This document shows positions 1-7,931 of a stretch of 24,322 nucleotides of DNA, piece by piece. Position 1 is the stretch's first letter. Every line of letters begins with the position of its first letter. The notes under the pieces were generated by a model that saw nothing but the letters and a program-made list of their open reading frames with translations, was not told the origin of the DNA and did no database searches. The position numbers and the translations under genes are program-made. Origin of the DNA: Candidatus Glassbacteria bacterium RIFCSPLOWO2_12_FULL_58_11 (GTDB taxonomy: Bacteria; Gemmatimonadota; Glassbacteria; GWA2-58-10); contig MFIX01000013.1 of assembly GCA_001780825.1 (NCBI GenBank), positions 2,164 through 26,485 of the forward strand, given 5' to 3'.

Positions 1-806
1 AGCCCGATCTCATTGGTCGAGCCGAAACGGTTTTTCACCACGCGCAGGATCCGGTGGGTCTGGTTGCCATCTCCCTCGAAATAGAGCACCGTGTCCACCA
101 TGTGCTCAAGCATCCGGGGGCCGGCCAGCGATCCATCTTTGGTAACATGCCCGACCAGTATGACAGTCAGTCCGCCGCCCTTGGCCAGGCGCAGGAACCC
201 GGCGCTGGACTCGCGGACCTGGGCCACGCTGCCGGGGATCGAATCCACGGCCGAGACATAGACGGTCTGGATCGAGTCCACGATCAGCAGCTCGGGTTTC
301 TCCCGCTCCAGTGCCTGTTCGACCGTCTCGAAGCAAGTCTCGGTCAGCAGGCGCAGCTTTTCGCCGCCATCCACCGCGAGCCTCCCGGCGCGCATCCCGA
401 TCTGCGCCGGGCTCTCCTCGCCTGAAAGATACAGGACGCTCACACCCCCGGCGGCCAGGCTCCCGGCTAGCTGGAGCATCAGGGTGCTCTTGCCGATTCC
501 CGGGTCCCCGCCCAGCAGTAGCAGCGAGCCGGGGACCAGCCCGCCGCCCAGGATATTGTCCAGCTCGCCGATCCCGGTCCTCAGCCGGCGCACATCGGCC
601 GGGTCGCGGGAAACCTCGCTCAGGGTCTGCGGCCCGGCGCCAGGAGAAGAAGCTATCCGGTGCGGCATGGCCCCGGCGGCGGCTGCGGAGGGCACGGCCT
701 GCTCGACCACGCTGTCCCATTCGCCGCAGACCGCGCAGCGGCCCACCCACTTGGGATAATTCGCCCCGCAGGAGGCGCATTCGTATCTGGTTTTGGTTTT
801 GTTCAT
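1..806 (-). CDS. radA: DNA repair protein RadA, C-terminus cut off by the window edge
   Basis: RadA (Sms) is a RecA-like ATPase that helps process recombination intermediates and drives branch migration in the cytoplasm. The ATG at 804-806 opens a frame that stays open to position 1, giving the first 268 residues of a protein usually about 450 long. Seen directly: an N-terminal four-cysteine zinc finger (C10, C13, C24, C27), a Walker A motif GGDPGIGKST at residues 99-108, a Walker B-like stretch LLIVDS near 173-178, and the RadA-specific KNRFG motif at 258-262. The missing part is the rest of the core and the Lon-like C-terminal domain. It is the last visible gene of a minus-strand run with mlaEFD and dnaB. 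The 74-nt gap to mlaD holds a palindromic repeat. The family call is secure. Confidence 0.96.
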   Translation of the reverse strand, partial: MNKTKTRYECASCGANYPKWVGRCAVCGEWDSVVEQAVPSAAAAGAMPHRIASSPGAGPQTLSEVSRDPADVRRLRTGIGELDNILGGGLVPGSLLLLGGDPGIGKSTLMLQLAGSLAAGGVSVLYLSGEESPAQIGMRAGRLAVDGGEKLRLLTETCFETVEQALEREKPELLIVDSIQTVYVSAVDSIPGSVAQVRESSAGFLRLAKGGGLTVILVGHVTKDGSLAGPRMLEHMVDTVLYFEGDGNQTHRILRVVKNRFGSTNEIG

Positions 807-815
807 TTAAAGAAC

Positions 816-835
816 GGGCACGGCATGCCGTGCCC
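816..835. repeat. 20-bp perfect palindrome, REP-like, copy 1
   Basis: A perfect 20-bp palindrome beginning GGGCACGGCA lies between the end of mlaD and the start of radA, about 10 bp upstream of the radA ATG. It shares the core GGGCACGG...CCGTGCCC with the longer palindrome at 7811-7838, so it belongs to a dispersed intergenic family. In mRNA it would form a hairpin between mlaD and radA and could affect message stability or radA translation; that role is inference. Confidence 0.75.
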
Positions 836-880
836 CTGCAAGAACTGTGATTTATCAAATAAGATTGAACCGTGAAAAAA

Positions 881-1756
881 TCAGAAAGCCTTGATCCGGA
901 TATATTTTTCAGGCTTGTCCCGGATCTCCTGGATCAGGTTACGCGCCTCGAGCGCGGTCTGGCGCAGATCCTCATAAAGCTTTTCGTCTTTCAGCAGCCG
1001 GCCCAGGGTCCCCCGGCCGGATTCCAGGTCGGTCAGCATGGTATCCAGGCGGGCCGAGAGATTATCCAGGCGGGCGACTGTCCGCTGCACGTTGTTGGAA
1101 TTATCATCCACGACAGAGCGGAATCCGAGCGCGGCGGAATCCAGGGAAGCCATGGTCTCCTCGAGCAGCTCACCGTAATGCTCGAACCGGGCGCTGAAAT
1201 CCCGGGTATTGGCGGTCAGAACCTCGACATTGTCGAGGGTCCGGGCAAAGGAGCTCTCTTTGCCCAGCACGCTGTCAATCCTGGATACCAGCAGGTGGGC
1301 CTGTTCGAGCAGCAGCTTGGTCTGCTGGACTACCTCGACTCCATGCTTGATCAGCTCGCGCAATCCCGGCGCGATCTCGCCCGGCAGGGTGGCTCCCGGC
1401 GCCAGGGCCTGTCCATCGGCAATCCGCAGCGTCAGGTAGGCCTCGCCGAATACATCGGAGGCGTCAATCAGGGCCACCGTGTGGTCGGTGATCTCCACCC
1501 GGGGGTCCACGAAAAAGCTGACCACCGCTTTGCGGCCTTCCAACTCAATCGACTTGACCCGGCCCACCGGCACTCCGGCGACATTAACGTTATCGCCCAC
1601 CAGGAGCAGGCCCACCTGATCGAAACCGGCCCGGTAATATACCATATTCCGCTGGGCCAGGTAGCCCTGAAGGTAAAAAATGGTCCAGGCGATCACCGCG
1701 AATGCGGCGAAAACCACCATCCCGACAATGATTGTATCCTTGCGCGAACTGGACAT
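881..1756 (-). CDS. mlaD: MlaD-like MCE-domain protein, lipid-binding subunit of an ABC transporter
   Basis: This is the periplasmic, membrane-anchored substrate-binding subunit of an Mla-type phospholipid transporter. The 291-residue protein has a short basic N-terminus, one membrane helix at about residues 9-29, then an MCE domain at about 40-115 with the typical DQVGLLLVGDNVNVAGVPVG segment. The remaining ~170 residues look helical and heptad-rich, as in longer MCE proteins, where the C-terminal helices form a tube or barrel; here the C-terminus is longer than in E. coli MlaD. It lies downstream of the ATPase (42-nt gap) and permease genes, which supports one transporter. The substrate is inferred to be phospholipid moving between inner and outer membranes; the direction cannot be told from sequence. 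Confidence 0.9.
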   Translation of the reverse strand: MSSSRKDTIIVGMVVFAAFAVIAWTIFYLQGYLAQRNMVYYRAGFDQVGLLLVGDNVNVAGVPVGRVKSIELEGRKAVVSFFVDPRVEITDHTVALIDASDVFGEAYLTLRIADGQALAPGATLPGEIAPGLRELIKHGVEVVQQTKLLLEQAHLLVSRIDSVLGKESSFARTLDNVEVLTANTRDFSARFEHYGELLEETMASLDSAALGFRSVVDDNSNNVQRTVARLDNLSARLDTMLTDLESGRGTLGRLLKDEKLYEDLRQTALEARNLIQEIRDKPEKYIRIKAF

Positions 1757-1798
1757 TTCAGTGTTGACTCCGTTGATATTCCAAAAGGGCGGCTCGGA

Positions 1799-2560
1799 TC
1801 AGAAATGGACCTTGATCGGACCCTCGGCCCGGCCTTCCAGGAACTGCCGAACGTAAGGGTTGTCCGTGCTTTTCAGCTCGGCCGGGGTGCCGCTGAATAT
1901 TATTTTCCCCTCGTTGAGCAGCGCTACCGTGCTGCCAACCTTGAGCACAGTGTTGACATCATGGGTGACCACTACGCTGGTCACGCCGAACTTGTCGCGG
2001 GTTTCGATAATCAGATTGTTTATCGCATCTGCCGTGATTGGGTCCAAGCCGGTGGTCGGCTCATCATAGAGGATCAGCTCGGGGTCCATGGCGATCGCCC
2101 GCGCCAGGCCGACCCGCTTGCGCATGCCGCCGGAGAGCTCGGCCGGCATTTTTTGCTCGATTCCGGCCAGGCCGACCGCGGCCAGCTTGGCCTCGACCTT
2201 GGCGGCGATTTCTTTTTCACCGAGTCTCGTGTGCTTGCGCAGGCCCAGGGAGACATTCTCGGCCACTGTCATCGAGTCGAACAGAGCCGAGCTCTGGAAC
2301 AGCATGCCCATCCGCTTGCGCGCCTGTTGAAGCTCCGCGCGTCTCATCCGGTCCAGGCGCCGCCCGTCAAAGAGCACCGCGCCGCGGTCCGGGTTCAGCA
2401 GTCCCACCATGTGCTTAAGGATCACGCTCTTGCCCGCCCCGCTGCGCCCCATGATCACCAGGGTCTCCCCCCGGGGGACCGAGAGGCTCAGATCGCTGAG
2501 CACCGGCTGTCCTCCGAGGGATTTATAAACACCAGCCAATTCCATGATGACACTTTGCAT
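1799..2560 (-). CDS. mlaF: MlaF-like ABC transporter ATP-binding protein
   Basis: This is the cytoplasmic ATPase that powers the Mla-type lipid transporter formed with the neighbouring permease and MCE protein. The 253 residues carry Walker A GRSGAGKS at 38-45, a Q-loop at about Q89, the signature LSGGM at 142-146, Walker B with the catalytic Glu in LILYDEPTTGLDP at 162-174, and the switch His in VVVTHD near 200. The LSGGMRKRVGLARA variant is typical of the MlaF/Ttg2A branch. The ATG at 2560 is chosen because GAGG lies about six bases upstream, inside the end of mlaE; only 8 nt separate the two genes, so translational coupling is likely. The length is normal for the family. Confidence 0.95.
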   Translation of the reverse strand: MQSVIMELAGVYKSLGGQPVLSDLSLSVPRGETLVIMGRSGAGKSVILKHMVGLLNPDRGAVLFDGRRLDRMRRAELQQARKRMGMLFQSSALFDSMTVAENVSLGLRKHTRLGEKEIAAKVEAKLAAVGLAGIEQKMPAELSGGMRKRVGLARAIAMDPELILYDEPTTGLDPITADAINNLIIETRDKFGVTSVVVTHDVNTVLKVGSTVALLNEGKIIFSGTPAELKSTDNPYVRQFLEGRAEGPIKVHF

Positions 2561-2568
2561 CCGAAGCC

Positions 2569-3351
2569 TCAGCCCGCGGTGGGAAACAGCAGCATGGCCA
2601 GAAAATAATCGAAAATCAGGATCAGCAAACAGTTGGTTACCACGCTCTGGGTGGTCGCCCGGCCCACACCCTCGGCGCCCTGGGAGGTGCAGTAGCCATA
2701 ATAGCAGCCGACCAGGGAAATCGTGCCGCCGAATATGAAAGATTTTAACAGTCCGCTGTAGATATCGTAAGGGTACACGAACTGCCGCATACCCTGGAAG
2801 AAAGCCACGCTGGACATTTCCAAGTACAGGAGGCAGACCGCATAGCCGCCCGCGATGGCGATCAGGCAGCCGAAAGTCACGATTACCGGCATCATCACCA
2901 GGCCGGAGAAAAACCGGGGCAGCAGGAGAAAGCGGACCGGATCGACAGCCATGGTCTCGAGAGCGTCGATCTGCTCGGTGACCCGCATCGTGCCGAGCTC
3001 CGCGGCGATCGAGGCTCCCACGCGGCCCGAGATCACCAGCGCGGTGATCACCGGCCCGAGTTCGATGATCGTGGCCTTGCAGACCGCCGAGGCGATAAAA
3101 ATTTCCGGTACGTATTCCTCGATCTGGTAGCTGGTCTGGACCGCCAGGACCATCCCGGTAAACAGGCTGGTCACCGCCACCAGGGGCATCGAGCCGATAC
3201 CGATCCGTATCATCTGGGCCACGGTTTCCCGATGCACACGCCAGATGTGAGGCAGTTCCCCAAAGACCCGCAGGATCAACAGGGTCGCCTCGCCCAGGCG
3301 GTAAAAACCGCCCAGCACCCGCTCGCCGATTCGGGAAAATAGCTCCAGCAC
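2569..3351 (-). CDS. mlaE: MlaE-family ABC transporter permease
   Basis: This is the inner-membrane permease of the lipid transporter, MlaE/YrbE family. It has an amphipathic N-terminal region (RIGERVLGGFYRLG), then a core of about five to six hydrophobic segments with the family-typical stretches GVTSLFTGMVLAVQ-like and ELGPVITALVISGRVGASIAAELGTMRVTEQIDALE. The frame is open to an ATG at 3417, but that start would overlap dnaB by about 59 nt and add a basic tail encoded by the dnaB 3' end. I prefer GTG at 3349-3351, just after the dnaB stop and with GGAGGG about 11 bases upstream, giving 260 residues, the usual family size. It is followed by mlaF after 8 nt. Confidence 0.92.
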   Translation of the reverse strand: MLELFSRIGERVLGGFYRLGEATLLILRVFGELPHIWRVHRETVAQMIRIGIGSMPLVAVTSLFTGMVLAVQTSYQIEEYVPEIFIASAVCKATIIELGPVITALVISGRVGASIAAELGTMRVTEQIDALETMAVDPVRFLLLPRFFSGLVMMPVIVTFGCLIAIAGGYAVCLLYLEMSSVAFFQGMRQFVYPYDIYSGLLKSFIFGGTISLVGCYYGYCTSQGAEGVGRATTQSVVTNCLLILIFDYFLAMLLFPTAG

Positions 3352-3358
3352 GGTCCGC

Positions 3359-4768
3359 CTAACCCTCCATCTCTTCGCGGAACGAGAGGTTTTCGAAACT
3401 GGTGAACTCTTTGACAAAGAGCAGGTCCACCGAGCCGGTCGGTCCGTTGCGGTTTTTCTCCAGGATCACCTGGGCCAGGCCCTCGGTGGTGTGGCCGTCG
3501 ATTTCGGTTATCCCTGACAGCTCGGGCCGGTAGATAAAGATCACCAGGTCCGCATCCTGCTCGATCGCTCCGGACTCGCGCAGGTCGGCCAGCCTGGGGC
3601 GCTGGTCGGTGCGCCCCTCCACCGCCCGCGAGAGCTGGCTCAGCGCCATGACCGGGATATTGAGCTCCTTAGCCAGCGCCTTGAGTGAGCGGCTGATGAA
3701 ACTCACCTCCTGCTGGCGGCTCTCCACCCGGCCTACGGTGCGCATGAGCTGGAGGTAATCGACGATCAGCATGCCGATTTTCTCTTTTTTGTACAGCCGG
3801 CGCGCCTTGGCCCGCATCTCGAGGATCGAAATCGAGGGGGTGTCATCGATAAAAAGCGGCGCCTCAAACAGACGGTTGGCCGCCTGGGTCAGATTATGCC
3901 ATTCGAGGTCGGTCAGCCTGGCCCGGCGCATCTTGTTGATCGTCACCCGCGCCTGGGAACAGAGCAGCCGCTGGACAAGCTGCTGCTTGCTCATTTCGAG
4001 ACTGAATATCGCCACCGGAACCTGTTCCGGATGGTGCGGCGTGGCGCAGGCCATCGAGAGCGCCACGTTGAGGCAGAATGCGGTCTTGCCCATGCTCGGC
4101 CGGCCGGCCACGATGACCAGGTCCGATTTCTGGAAGCCGACTGTCAGCTCATCCAGGTCGCGGAAACCCGAGGGCAGCCCGGTCATCCGCTCATCCTTCT
4201 GGGCTCGCGCCTCCAAGTCGTTAATAATATCGTGGATGATCGGCTTGACCGGAGAGAAACCCTCTTTGAGGCGGAAATCCTGGATCTGGAATATCTTTTC
4301 CTCGGCCGTATCGACCAGTCCGTTCACCTCTTCGACCGGCTGGTAGGCCTCCTGGATTATCTCCGTGCAGCTTTCGATCAGCTTGCGGAGCATGGACTTA
4401 TCGCGCACGATCTCCGCGTGGTACAGCACGTTCGCCGCCGTAGGCACCGCCCCGGCGATACTGTAGATAAACGGCAGGCCGCCCACCTCCTCGAGAGTGC
4501 CGGCCTTGCGGAGCTGATCGGAGAGGGTCACCGGATCGACCTCGACCGATCTTTCGTAGAGCGCGACAATCCCATTGTAGAGCTTGCGGTGGGCCTCGAT
4601 ATAGAAGCAGCCGGGATCGAGCATCTCGATCGCCAGGCCGATTGCCTCGCGGTCCAGCAGCATTGCCCCAAGCACGCCGGCCTCGGCATCCTGGTCGTAA
4701 GGTGTATTGCGCTCGGCTTCCCCGCTCATTGCCTCAGTCCGCTCCCTTTTTATCACTACCCGCTCCAT
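3359..4768 (-). CDS. dnaB: replicative DNA helicase DnaB
   Basis: DnaB is the hexameric 5'-3' helicase that unwinds DNA at the replication fork. The 469 residues show the N-terminal DnaB domain (about 21-125, opening PYDQDAEAGVLGAMLLD), a linker, and the RecA-like C-terminal ATPase: Walker A GRPSMGKT at 222-229, SLEMS at 256-260, Walker B MLIVDYLQLM at 333-342, and the DLRESGAIEQDADLVIFIYRPE region near 395-416 including the arginine-finger segment. No intein or insertion is present and the length is normal. The ATG at 4768 is used; ATG at 4729 (MSGEAER) is an alternative and matches the usual start position about as well, with purine-rich sequence upstream of it. It heads a minus-strand run with mlaEFD and radA. 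Confidence 0.97.
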   Translation of the reverse strand: MERVVIKRERTEAMSGEAERNTPYDQDAEAGVLGAMLLDREAIGLAIEMLDPGCFYIEAHRKLYNGIVALYERSVEVDPVTLSDQLRKAGTLEEVGGLPFIYSIAGAVPTAANVLYHAEIVRDKSMLRKLIESCTEIIQEAYQPVEEVNGLVDTAEEKIFQIQDFRLKEGFSPVKPIIHDIINDLEARAQKDERMTGLPSGFRDLDELTVGFQKSDLVIVAGRPSMGKTAFCLNVALSMACATPHHPEQVPVAIFSLEMSKQQLVQRLLCSQARVTINKMRRARLTDLEWHNLTQAANRLFEAPLFIDDTPSISILEMRAKARRLYKKEKIGMLIVDYLQLMRTVGRVESRQQEVSFISRSLKALAKELNIPVMALSQLSRAVEGRTDQRPRLADLRESGAIEQDADLVIFIYRPELSGITEIDGHTTEGLAQVILEKNRNGPTGSVDLLFVKEFTSFENLSFREEMEG

Positions 4769-4848
4769 TCAGGCTGAAATCTTACTCCATTATTCTTGCT
4801 AACCCGGATAATTTATGATTTCCCGGACTCGTGTATGATCGATCCTGA

Positions 4849-4970
4849 ACAACCCCCTGTCTCCCCTTTGTTAAGGGGGAATCGCCCTGCGCTAGTCAAT
4901 CGGCGGGAAGAGGAAAATGAAAATTCCCCCTTACGAAAGGGGGTGCCTGCCCAGTCAGGCGGGGGTTGTC
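4849..4970. repeat. MITE-like element with imperfect terminal inverted repeats
   Basis: In the 290-bp gap upstream of dnaB lies an element of about 120 bp with inverted ends. The left arm (about 4849-4882) runs ACAACCCCC...TAAGGGGGAAT and the right arm (about 4922-4969) reads ATTCCCCCTTA...GGGGGTTGT, its approximate reverse complement. Each arm is itself a small hairpin of the form CCCCCTT...AAGGGGG. The right arm carries an extra insert with GCCTGCCCAGTCAGGC, itself a short dyad. It has no coding capacity, which suggests a non-autonomous mobile repeat or REP-type element. The exact ends are uncertain and no target duplication is obvious. The rest of the 4769-5058 gap is AT-rich, and I see no convincing promoter in it. 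Confidence 0.65.
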
Positions 4971-5058
4971 TTTCAAAGTCACAAGTGAAATTTTATGAAT
5001 AATCCAGACTAACAACTTTCAACAGCTAATATATCGTTTTTTTTGACTACCGTCCGCC

Positions 5059-5817
5059 CTATTTCCGGCCCGGCTGGTAAACCTCGCCGGTGGATGGCCT
5101 TCCCCCCTGCTGCTCATAGATCCGGCGCGCCAGCAGCATGTCCTCCCAGGTCCCCTTTTTCCAGCCGGGGTTGCGCAACAGCGCGGCGGGATGGTAAGTG
5201 CTGACTACCTTGATCCCCTGGAATTCTCCCACCACGCCGCGCAGCTCTTTCATCGGCGCGCCCACGCGGCCGTGGAAATATCCGGCGCTGAACCTTCCCA
5301 GCGTAACCAGCACTTTCGGCCGGATCATTTCAATCTGGGTCAGCAGGTAGCCGCGGCAGGTGTCGATCTCATCCGGTTCCGGGTCGCGGTTGCCGGGCGG
5401 CCGGCACTTGACCATGTTGGCGATATAAACCTCAGCGCGGGAAAAGCCAATCGCCGCGATGATCCGGGTCAGAAGCTGGCCGCTGGCCCCCACGAAAGGC
5501 AGCCCCTGGCGGTCCTCCTCGGCCCCCGGTCCCTCGCCGACAAACATCAGGTCCGCCTCCGGGTCGCCGGAGCCGAAAACGAAGTTCGTCCGGCTCTTGT
5601 GCAGGCGGCACCTGGTGCAGCCGCTGATTCTCCGGCCGAACTGCTCGAGCGATTCGCCAGGCAGCGCCAGACCGGCGCCACGCTGGCTGTCTTCAAGGCC
5701 GGTCTGGGCCGCGGCCACAATCTCCGCGCGCGGGGCGAAAACAAATTCCTCGCCGGATTCCTCGAGACGCTTGAAAAATTGGGCGGCGAGAGCCCGGAGC
5801 TCTTCACTGGCAGTCAA
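5059..5817 (-). CDS. family 4 (iron-sulfur) uracil-DNA glycosylase
   Basis: This enzyme removes uracil from DNA and starts base-excision repair. The 252 residues contain the family-4 pattern: four cysteines positioned to ligate a 4Fe-4S cluster (C67, C70, C138, C154), the motif GEGPGAEED at 94-102 for uracil recognition and water activation, and the substrate-binding STYHPAALLRNP near the C-terminus. The first ~60 residues are a variable acidic/helical extension, also found in SPO1 polymerase-like members. The only usable start is TTG at 5815-5817, preceded by GGAAAGAAG; no in-frame ATG or GTG lies upstream. It follows coaBC by 54 nt and is probably co-transcribed with it. Confidence 0.93.
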   Translation of the reverse strand: MTASEELRALAAQFFKRLEESGEEFVFAPRAEIVAAAQTGLEDSQRGAGLALPGESLEQFGRRISGCTRCRLHKSRTNFVFGSGDPEADLMFVGEGPGAEEDRQGLPFVGASGQLLTRIIAAIGFSRAEVYIANMVKCRPPGNRDPEPDEIDTCRGYLLTQIEMIRPKVLVTLGRFSAGYFHGRVGAPMKELRGVVGEFQGIKVVSTYHPAALLRNPGWKKGTWEDMLLARRIYEQQGGRPSTGEVYQPGRK

Positions 5818-5871
5818 ATTATCTTCTTTCCATAATGGCGCCGGTTTAAGGAACTGAGCTTCCGGCGCCGG

Positions 5872-7083
5872 TCAGGGCTTCAGCCTGCCGGCGGCCAGCT
5901 CGAGCAGACGGCCGGCCAGCTCCTCTTTGGACATCAGCGGCAAGTCGGTCTCTCCGCCCGCGGCATCCAGGACTGCTACCCGGTTGGTTTCCCCACCGAA
6001 CCCTGCGCCCTTGTGCAGGGGGTTGTTGACCACAATAAAATCCAGAGTCTTGCGGCGCAGCTTTTCCCGGCCGTTCTCGAGCTCATTTTCGGTCTCGAGC
6101 GCGAAACCGACAAGCACCGCCCCAGGCTTCCTGTTTTTTGAGATATATTCGAGAATATCGGGCGTCCGGACCAGCTTCAGGCTGTTTTTCAGCGCTCCCT
6201 TTTTCAGCTTTTGGGGGGCGAAAGTTTCCGGCGCGAAATCGCTCACCGCGGCCGCGGCCAGGACCAGGTCGCATTTCGCGGCCAGCGGCTTGACCGCCTC
6301 GAGCATCTCCGCGGCGGTTGTTATATCGTGACGGAACACGCCGAGCGGGGTGGGCAGGGATGCCGGGCCGCTCACCAGGTGCACTTTTTTCGCCCCCAGG
6401 CGCGCGGCGGCCCGGGCCAGGGCGAAACCCATCCTGCCGCTCGAATAGTTGGAGAGGTAGCGCACCGGGTCAAGAGCCTCACGGGTCGGACCGGCGGTCA
6501 CCAGCACGGTTTTGCCCTTCAGGCAGTCCCCGGCGCCCAGGATTGAGGCAATCTTTTCGATGATCCGCTCGCGGTCCGGCAGGCGGCCCACACCCTCGGC
6601 CCCGCTGGCCAGGTGTCCGCTCTCGGGATGCAGGATATGCACACCGCGGCTTTCCAGGAGCGCGAGATTGGCCTGGGTCGCCGGGTTCAGGTACATTTTC
6701 GACTCCATCGCCGGCGCGGCCAAAACCGGACAGCCCGCAGCCAGGAAACAGGTCGAGAGCAGGTCATCGGCCAGGCCCTGGGCCAGCTTGGCCAGGATAT
6801 TCGCCGTGGCCGGCACGATCACGAAAACCTGGGCGAACTCCACCAGCCGCAGATGATCGAGGCTGTCCTGGCCTGCCGGTTCGAACATGTCCGTATGCAC
6901 CAGGGCGCCGCTCAAGGCCTGCAGGGTCAGGGGACCGACAAAGCGGGCTGCGTTGCGGGTCATCACCACCCGTACGCTGGCTCCGAGCTGAACCAGCCGG
7001 CTCACCAGATCGCAGGCCTTGTAGCAGGCGATCCCGCCGGAAAGCCCGACCAGGATACGCTTATCCCGAAGGATGTGGTCCAC
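5872..7083 (-). CDS. coaBC: bifunctional phosphopantothenoylcysteine decarboxylase / phosphopantothenate-cysteine ligase CoaBC
   Basis: CoaBC makes 4'-phosphopantetheine from 4'-phosphopantothenate, cysteine and CTP in two steps of coenzyme A synthesis. The 403-residue length is standard. The N-terminal flavoprotein half (about 1-185) begins LVGLSGGIACYKACDLVSRL and contains the catalytic-His region (DSLDHLRLVEFAQ), the FMN-binding PATANILAKLAQGLADDLLST, and PAMESKMYLNP. The C-terminal ligase half (about 195-400) has VTAGPTREALDPVRYLSNYSSGRMG, AAAVSDF and the KLKK lysine segment. The decarboxylase motif usually written PAMNxxMW has Glu in place of Asn here. The gene sits 31 nt after gmk; rpoZ, often found between these two genes, is absent. 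Confidence 0.95.
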   Translation of the reverse strand: MDHILRDKRILVGLSGGIACYKACDLVSRLVQLGASVRVVMTRNAARFVGPLTLQALSGALVHTDMFEPAGQDSLDHLRLVEFAQVFVIVPATANILAKLAQGLADDLLSTCFLAAGCPVLAAPAMESKMYLNPATQANLALLESRGVHILHPESGHLASGAEGVGRLPDRERIIEKIASILGAGDCLKGKTVLVTAGPTREALDPVRYLSNYSSGRMGFALARAAARLGAKKVHLVSGPASLPTPLGVFRHDITTAAEMLEAVKPLAAKCDLVLAAAAVSDFAPETFAPQKLKKGALKNSLKLVRTPDILEYISKNRKPGAVLVGFALETENELENGREKLRRKTLDFIVVNNPLHKGAGFGGETNRVAVLDAAGGETDLPLMSKEELAGRLLELAAGRLKP

Positions 7084-7114
7084 GAAATTGCTCCTTCAAA
7101 AGGCGGTTCACAGA

Positions 7115-7747
7115 CTAAGGCTTATCGAGGTATTTGCCGATCAGACTGTCCGGCCCGGAAATCCTTTTTACCCGCAGCTCCTCGGCCCGGATGATCGCGG
7201 ATATCTCCTCGCAGGTCTCCTCGAGCCGGTCGTTGACCACCAGGTAATCGAAAAAGAGCAGGGCCTCAATTTCATTCTCCGCATCTTTCAGCCGCTGCGC
7301 CAGAGAGTCGGTGTCCTCTGTACCCCGGCCGCTGAGCCTCTTGCGCAGCTCAGCCATGCTGGGGGGCATGAGCGCGATGAATACCCCATCGGGGTAGAGC
7401 TTGCGCAGGTGATAGGCGCCCTGGACATCGACATCCATCAGCACATGGTGTCCCTGCTCCAGGGTGCTCTCGATCTGGCTTTTCAGGGTCCCGTAACGGT
7501 AGCCGTGCACGGTGGCCCATTCGGCGAATTTCTTCTCGCCCAGCCCGGCGTCGAACTCCGCCTCGCTGAGAAAAAAATAGTCGCGGCCCTCGACCTCGGC
7601 GGGCCTTCCGGGACGGGTCGTGGCCGAGATCGAATAGCGCAGGGAGCGGTCGCGCTCGAGCAGCTGGTGGATCACCGAGGTCTTGCCCGTTCCGCTCGGC
7701 GCGGTGATCACCACGATGAAAGCCTTGGACTCCCAGAATCTTTTCAC
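7115..7747 (-). CDS. gmk: guanylate kinase
   Basis: Guanylate kinase converts GMP and ATP to GDP and ADP, feeding GTP and dGTP pools in the cytoplasm. The 210 residues start with a beta strand and P-loop, ITAPSGTGKTS, at 14-24, followed by the GMP-binding segment SISATTRPGRPAEVEGRDYFFLS at about 40-62 with its conserved Arg and Tyr residues, and the region VLMDVDVQGAYHLRK at about 103-117. The length matches the family. It lies between yicC and coaBC, a widely conserved cluster. The 184-nt gap upstream (7748-7931) has no gene and contains a 28-bp palindrome. The call is secure. Confidence 0.96.
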   Translation of the reverse strand: MKRFWESKAFIVVITAPSGTGKTSVIHQLLERDRSLRYSISATTRPGRPAEVEGRDYFFLSEAEFDAGLGEKKFAEWATVHGYRYGTLKSQIESTLEQGHHVLMDVDVQGAYHLRKLYPDGVFIALMPPSMAELRKRLSGRGTEDTDSLAQRLKDAENEIEALLFFDYLVVNDRLEETCEEISAIIRAEELRVKRISGPDSLIGKYLDKP

Positions 7748-7810
7748 TTTATCCTTTAAGCGTGTTTGATATCAGCAGATCTTGAATGACCGGCCGCGGG
7801 TTGGTCAGAG

Positions 7811-7838
7811 GTAGGGGCACGGTGCACCGTGCCCCTAC
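7811..7838. repeat. 28-bp perfect palindrome, REP-like, copy 2
   Basis: A perfect 28-bp palindrome beginning GTAGGGGCACGGTG lies in the 184-nt gap between yicC and gmk. Its inner 20 bp match the palindrome at 816-835 at all but the two central positions. Two copies, both in gaps between same-strand genes, point to a dispersed REP-type repeat. The remainder of the gap shows no other feature. Confidence 0.8.
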
Positions 7839-7931
7839 ACCTGGCTTATTCATAAACCCTCATGCCGGGGCGCAGACACAACAAAGTTTTAAAATCATAA
7901 ACGCTCACCGAAATCCAGCAATTGGAAAATC

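Noticed and set aside
106..858. Minus-strand open frame of 250 codons at the left end
   Set aside because: It overlaps radA in another frame; the radA frame carries the zinc finger, Walker A and KNRFG motifs.
872..2608. Long plus-strand open frame of 578 codons
   Set aside because: It is antisense to mlaD and mlaF, has low-complexity His/Gln/Gly-rich translation and no domain; it is a GC-rich shadow frame.
4849..4970. CRISPR array or rho-independent terminator
   Set aside because: There are only two arms, inverted rather than direct, without spacers of constant length; the arms lack T tracts positioned for termination.
5036..5046. Run of eight T as a plus-strand terminator
   Set aside because: No hairpin precedes it and no plus-strand gene ends there.
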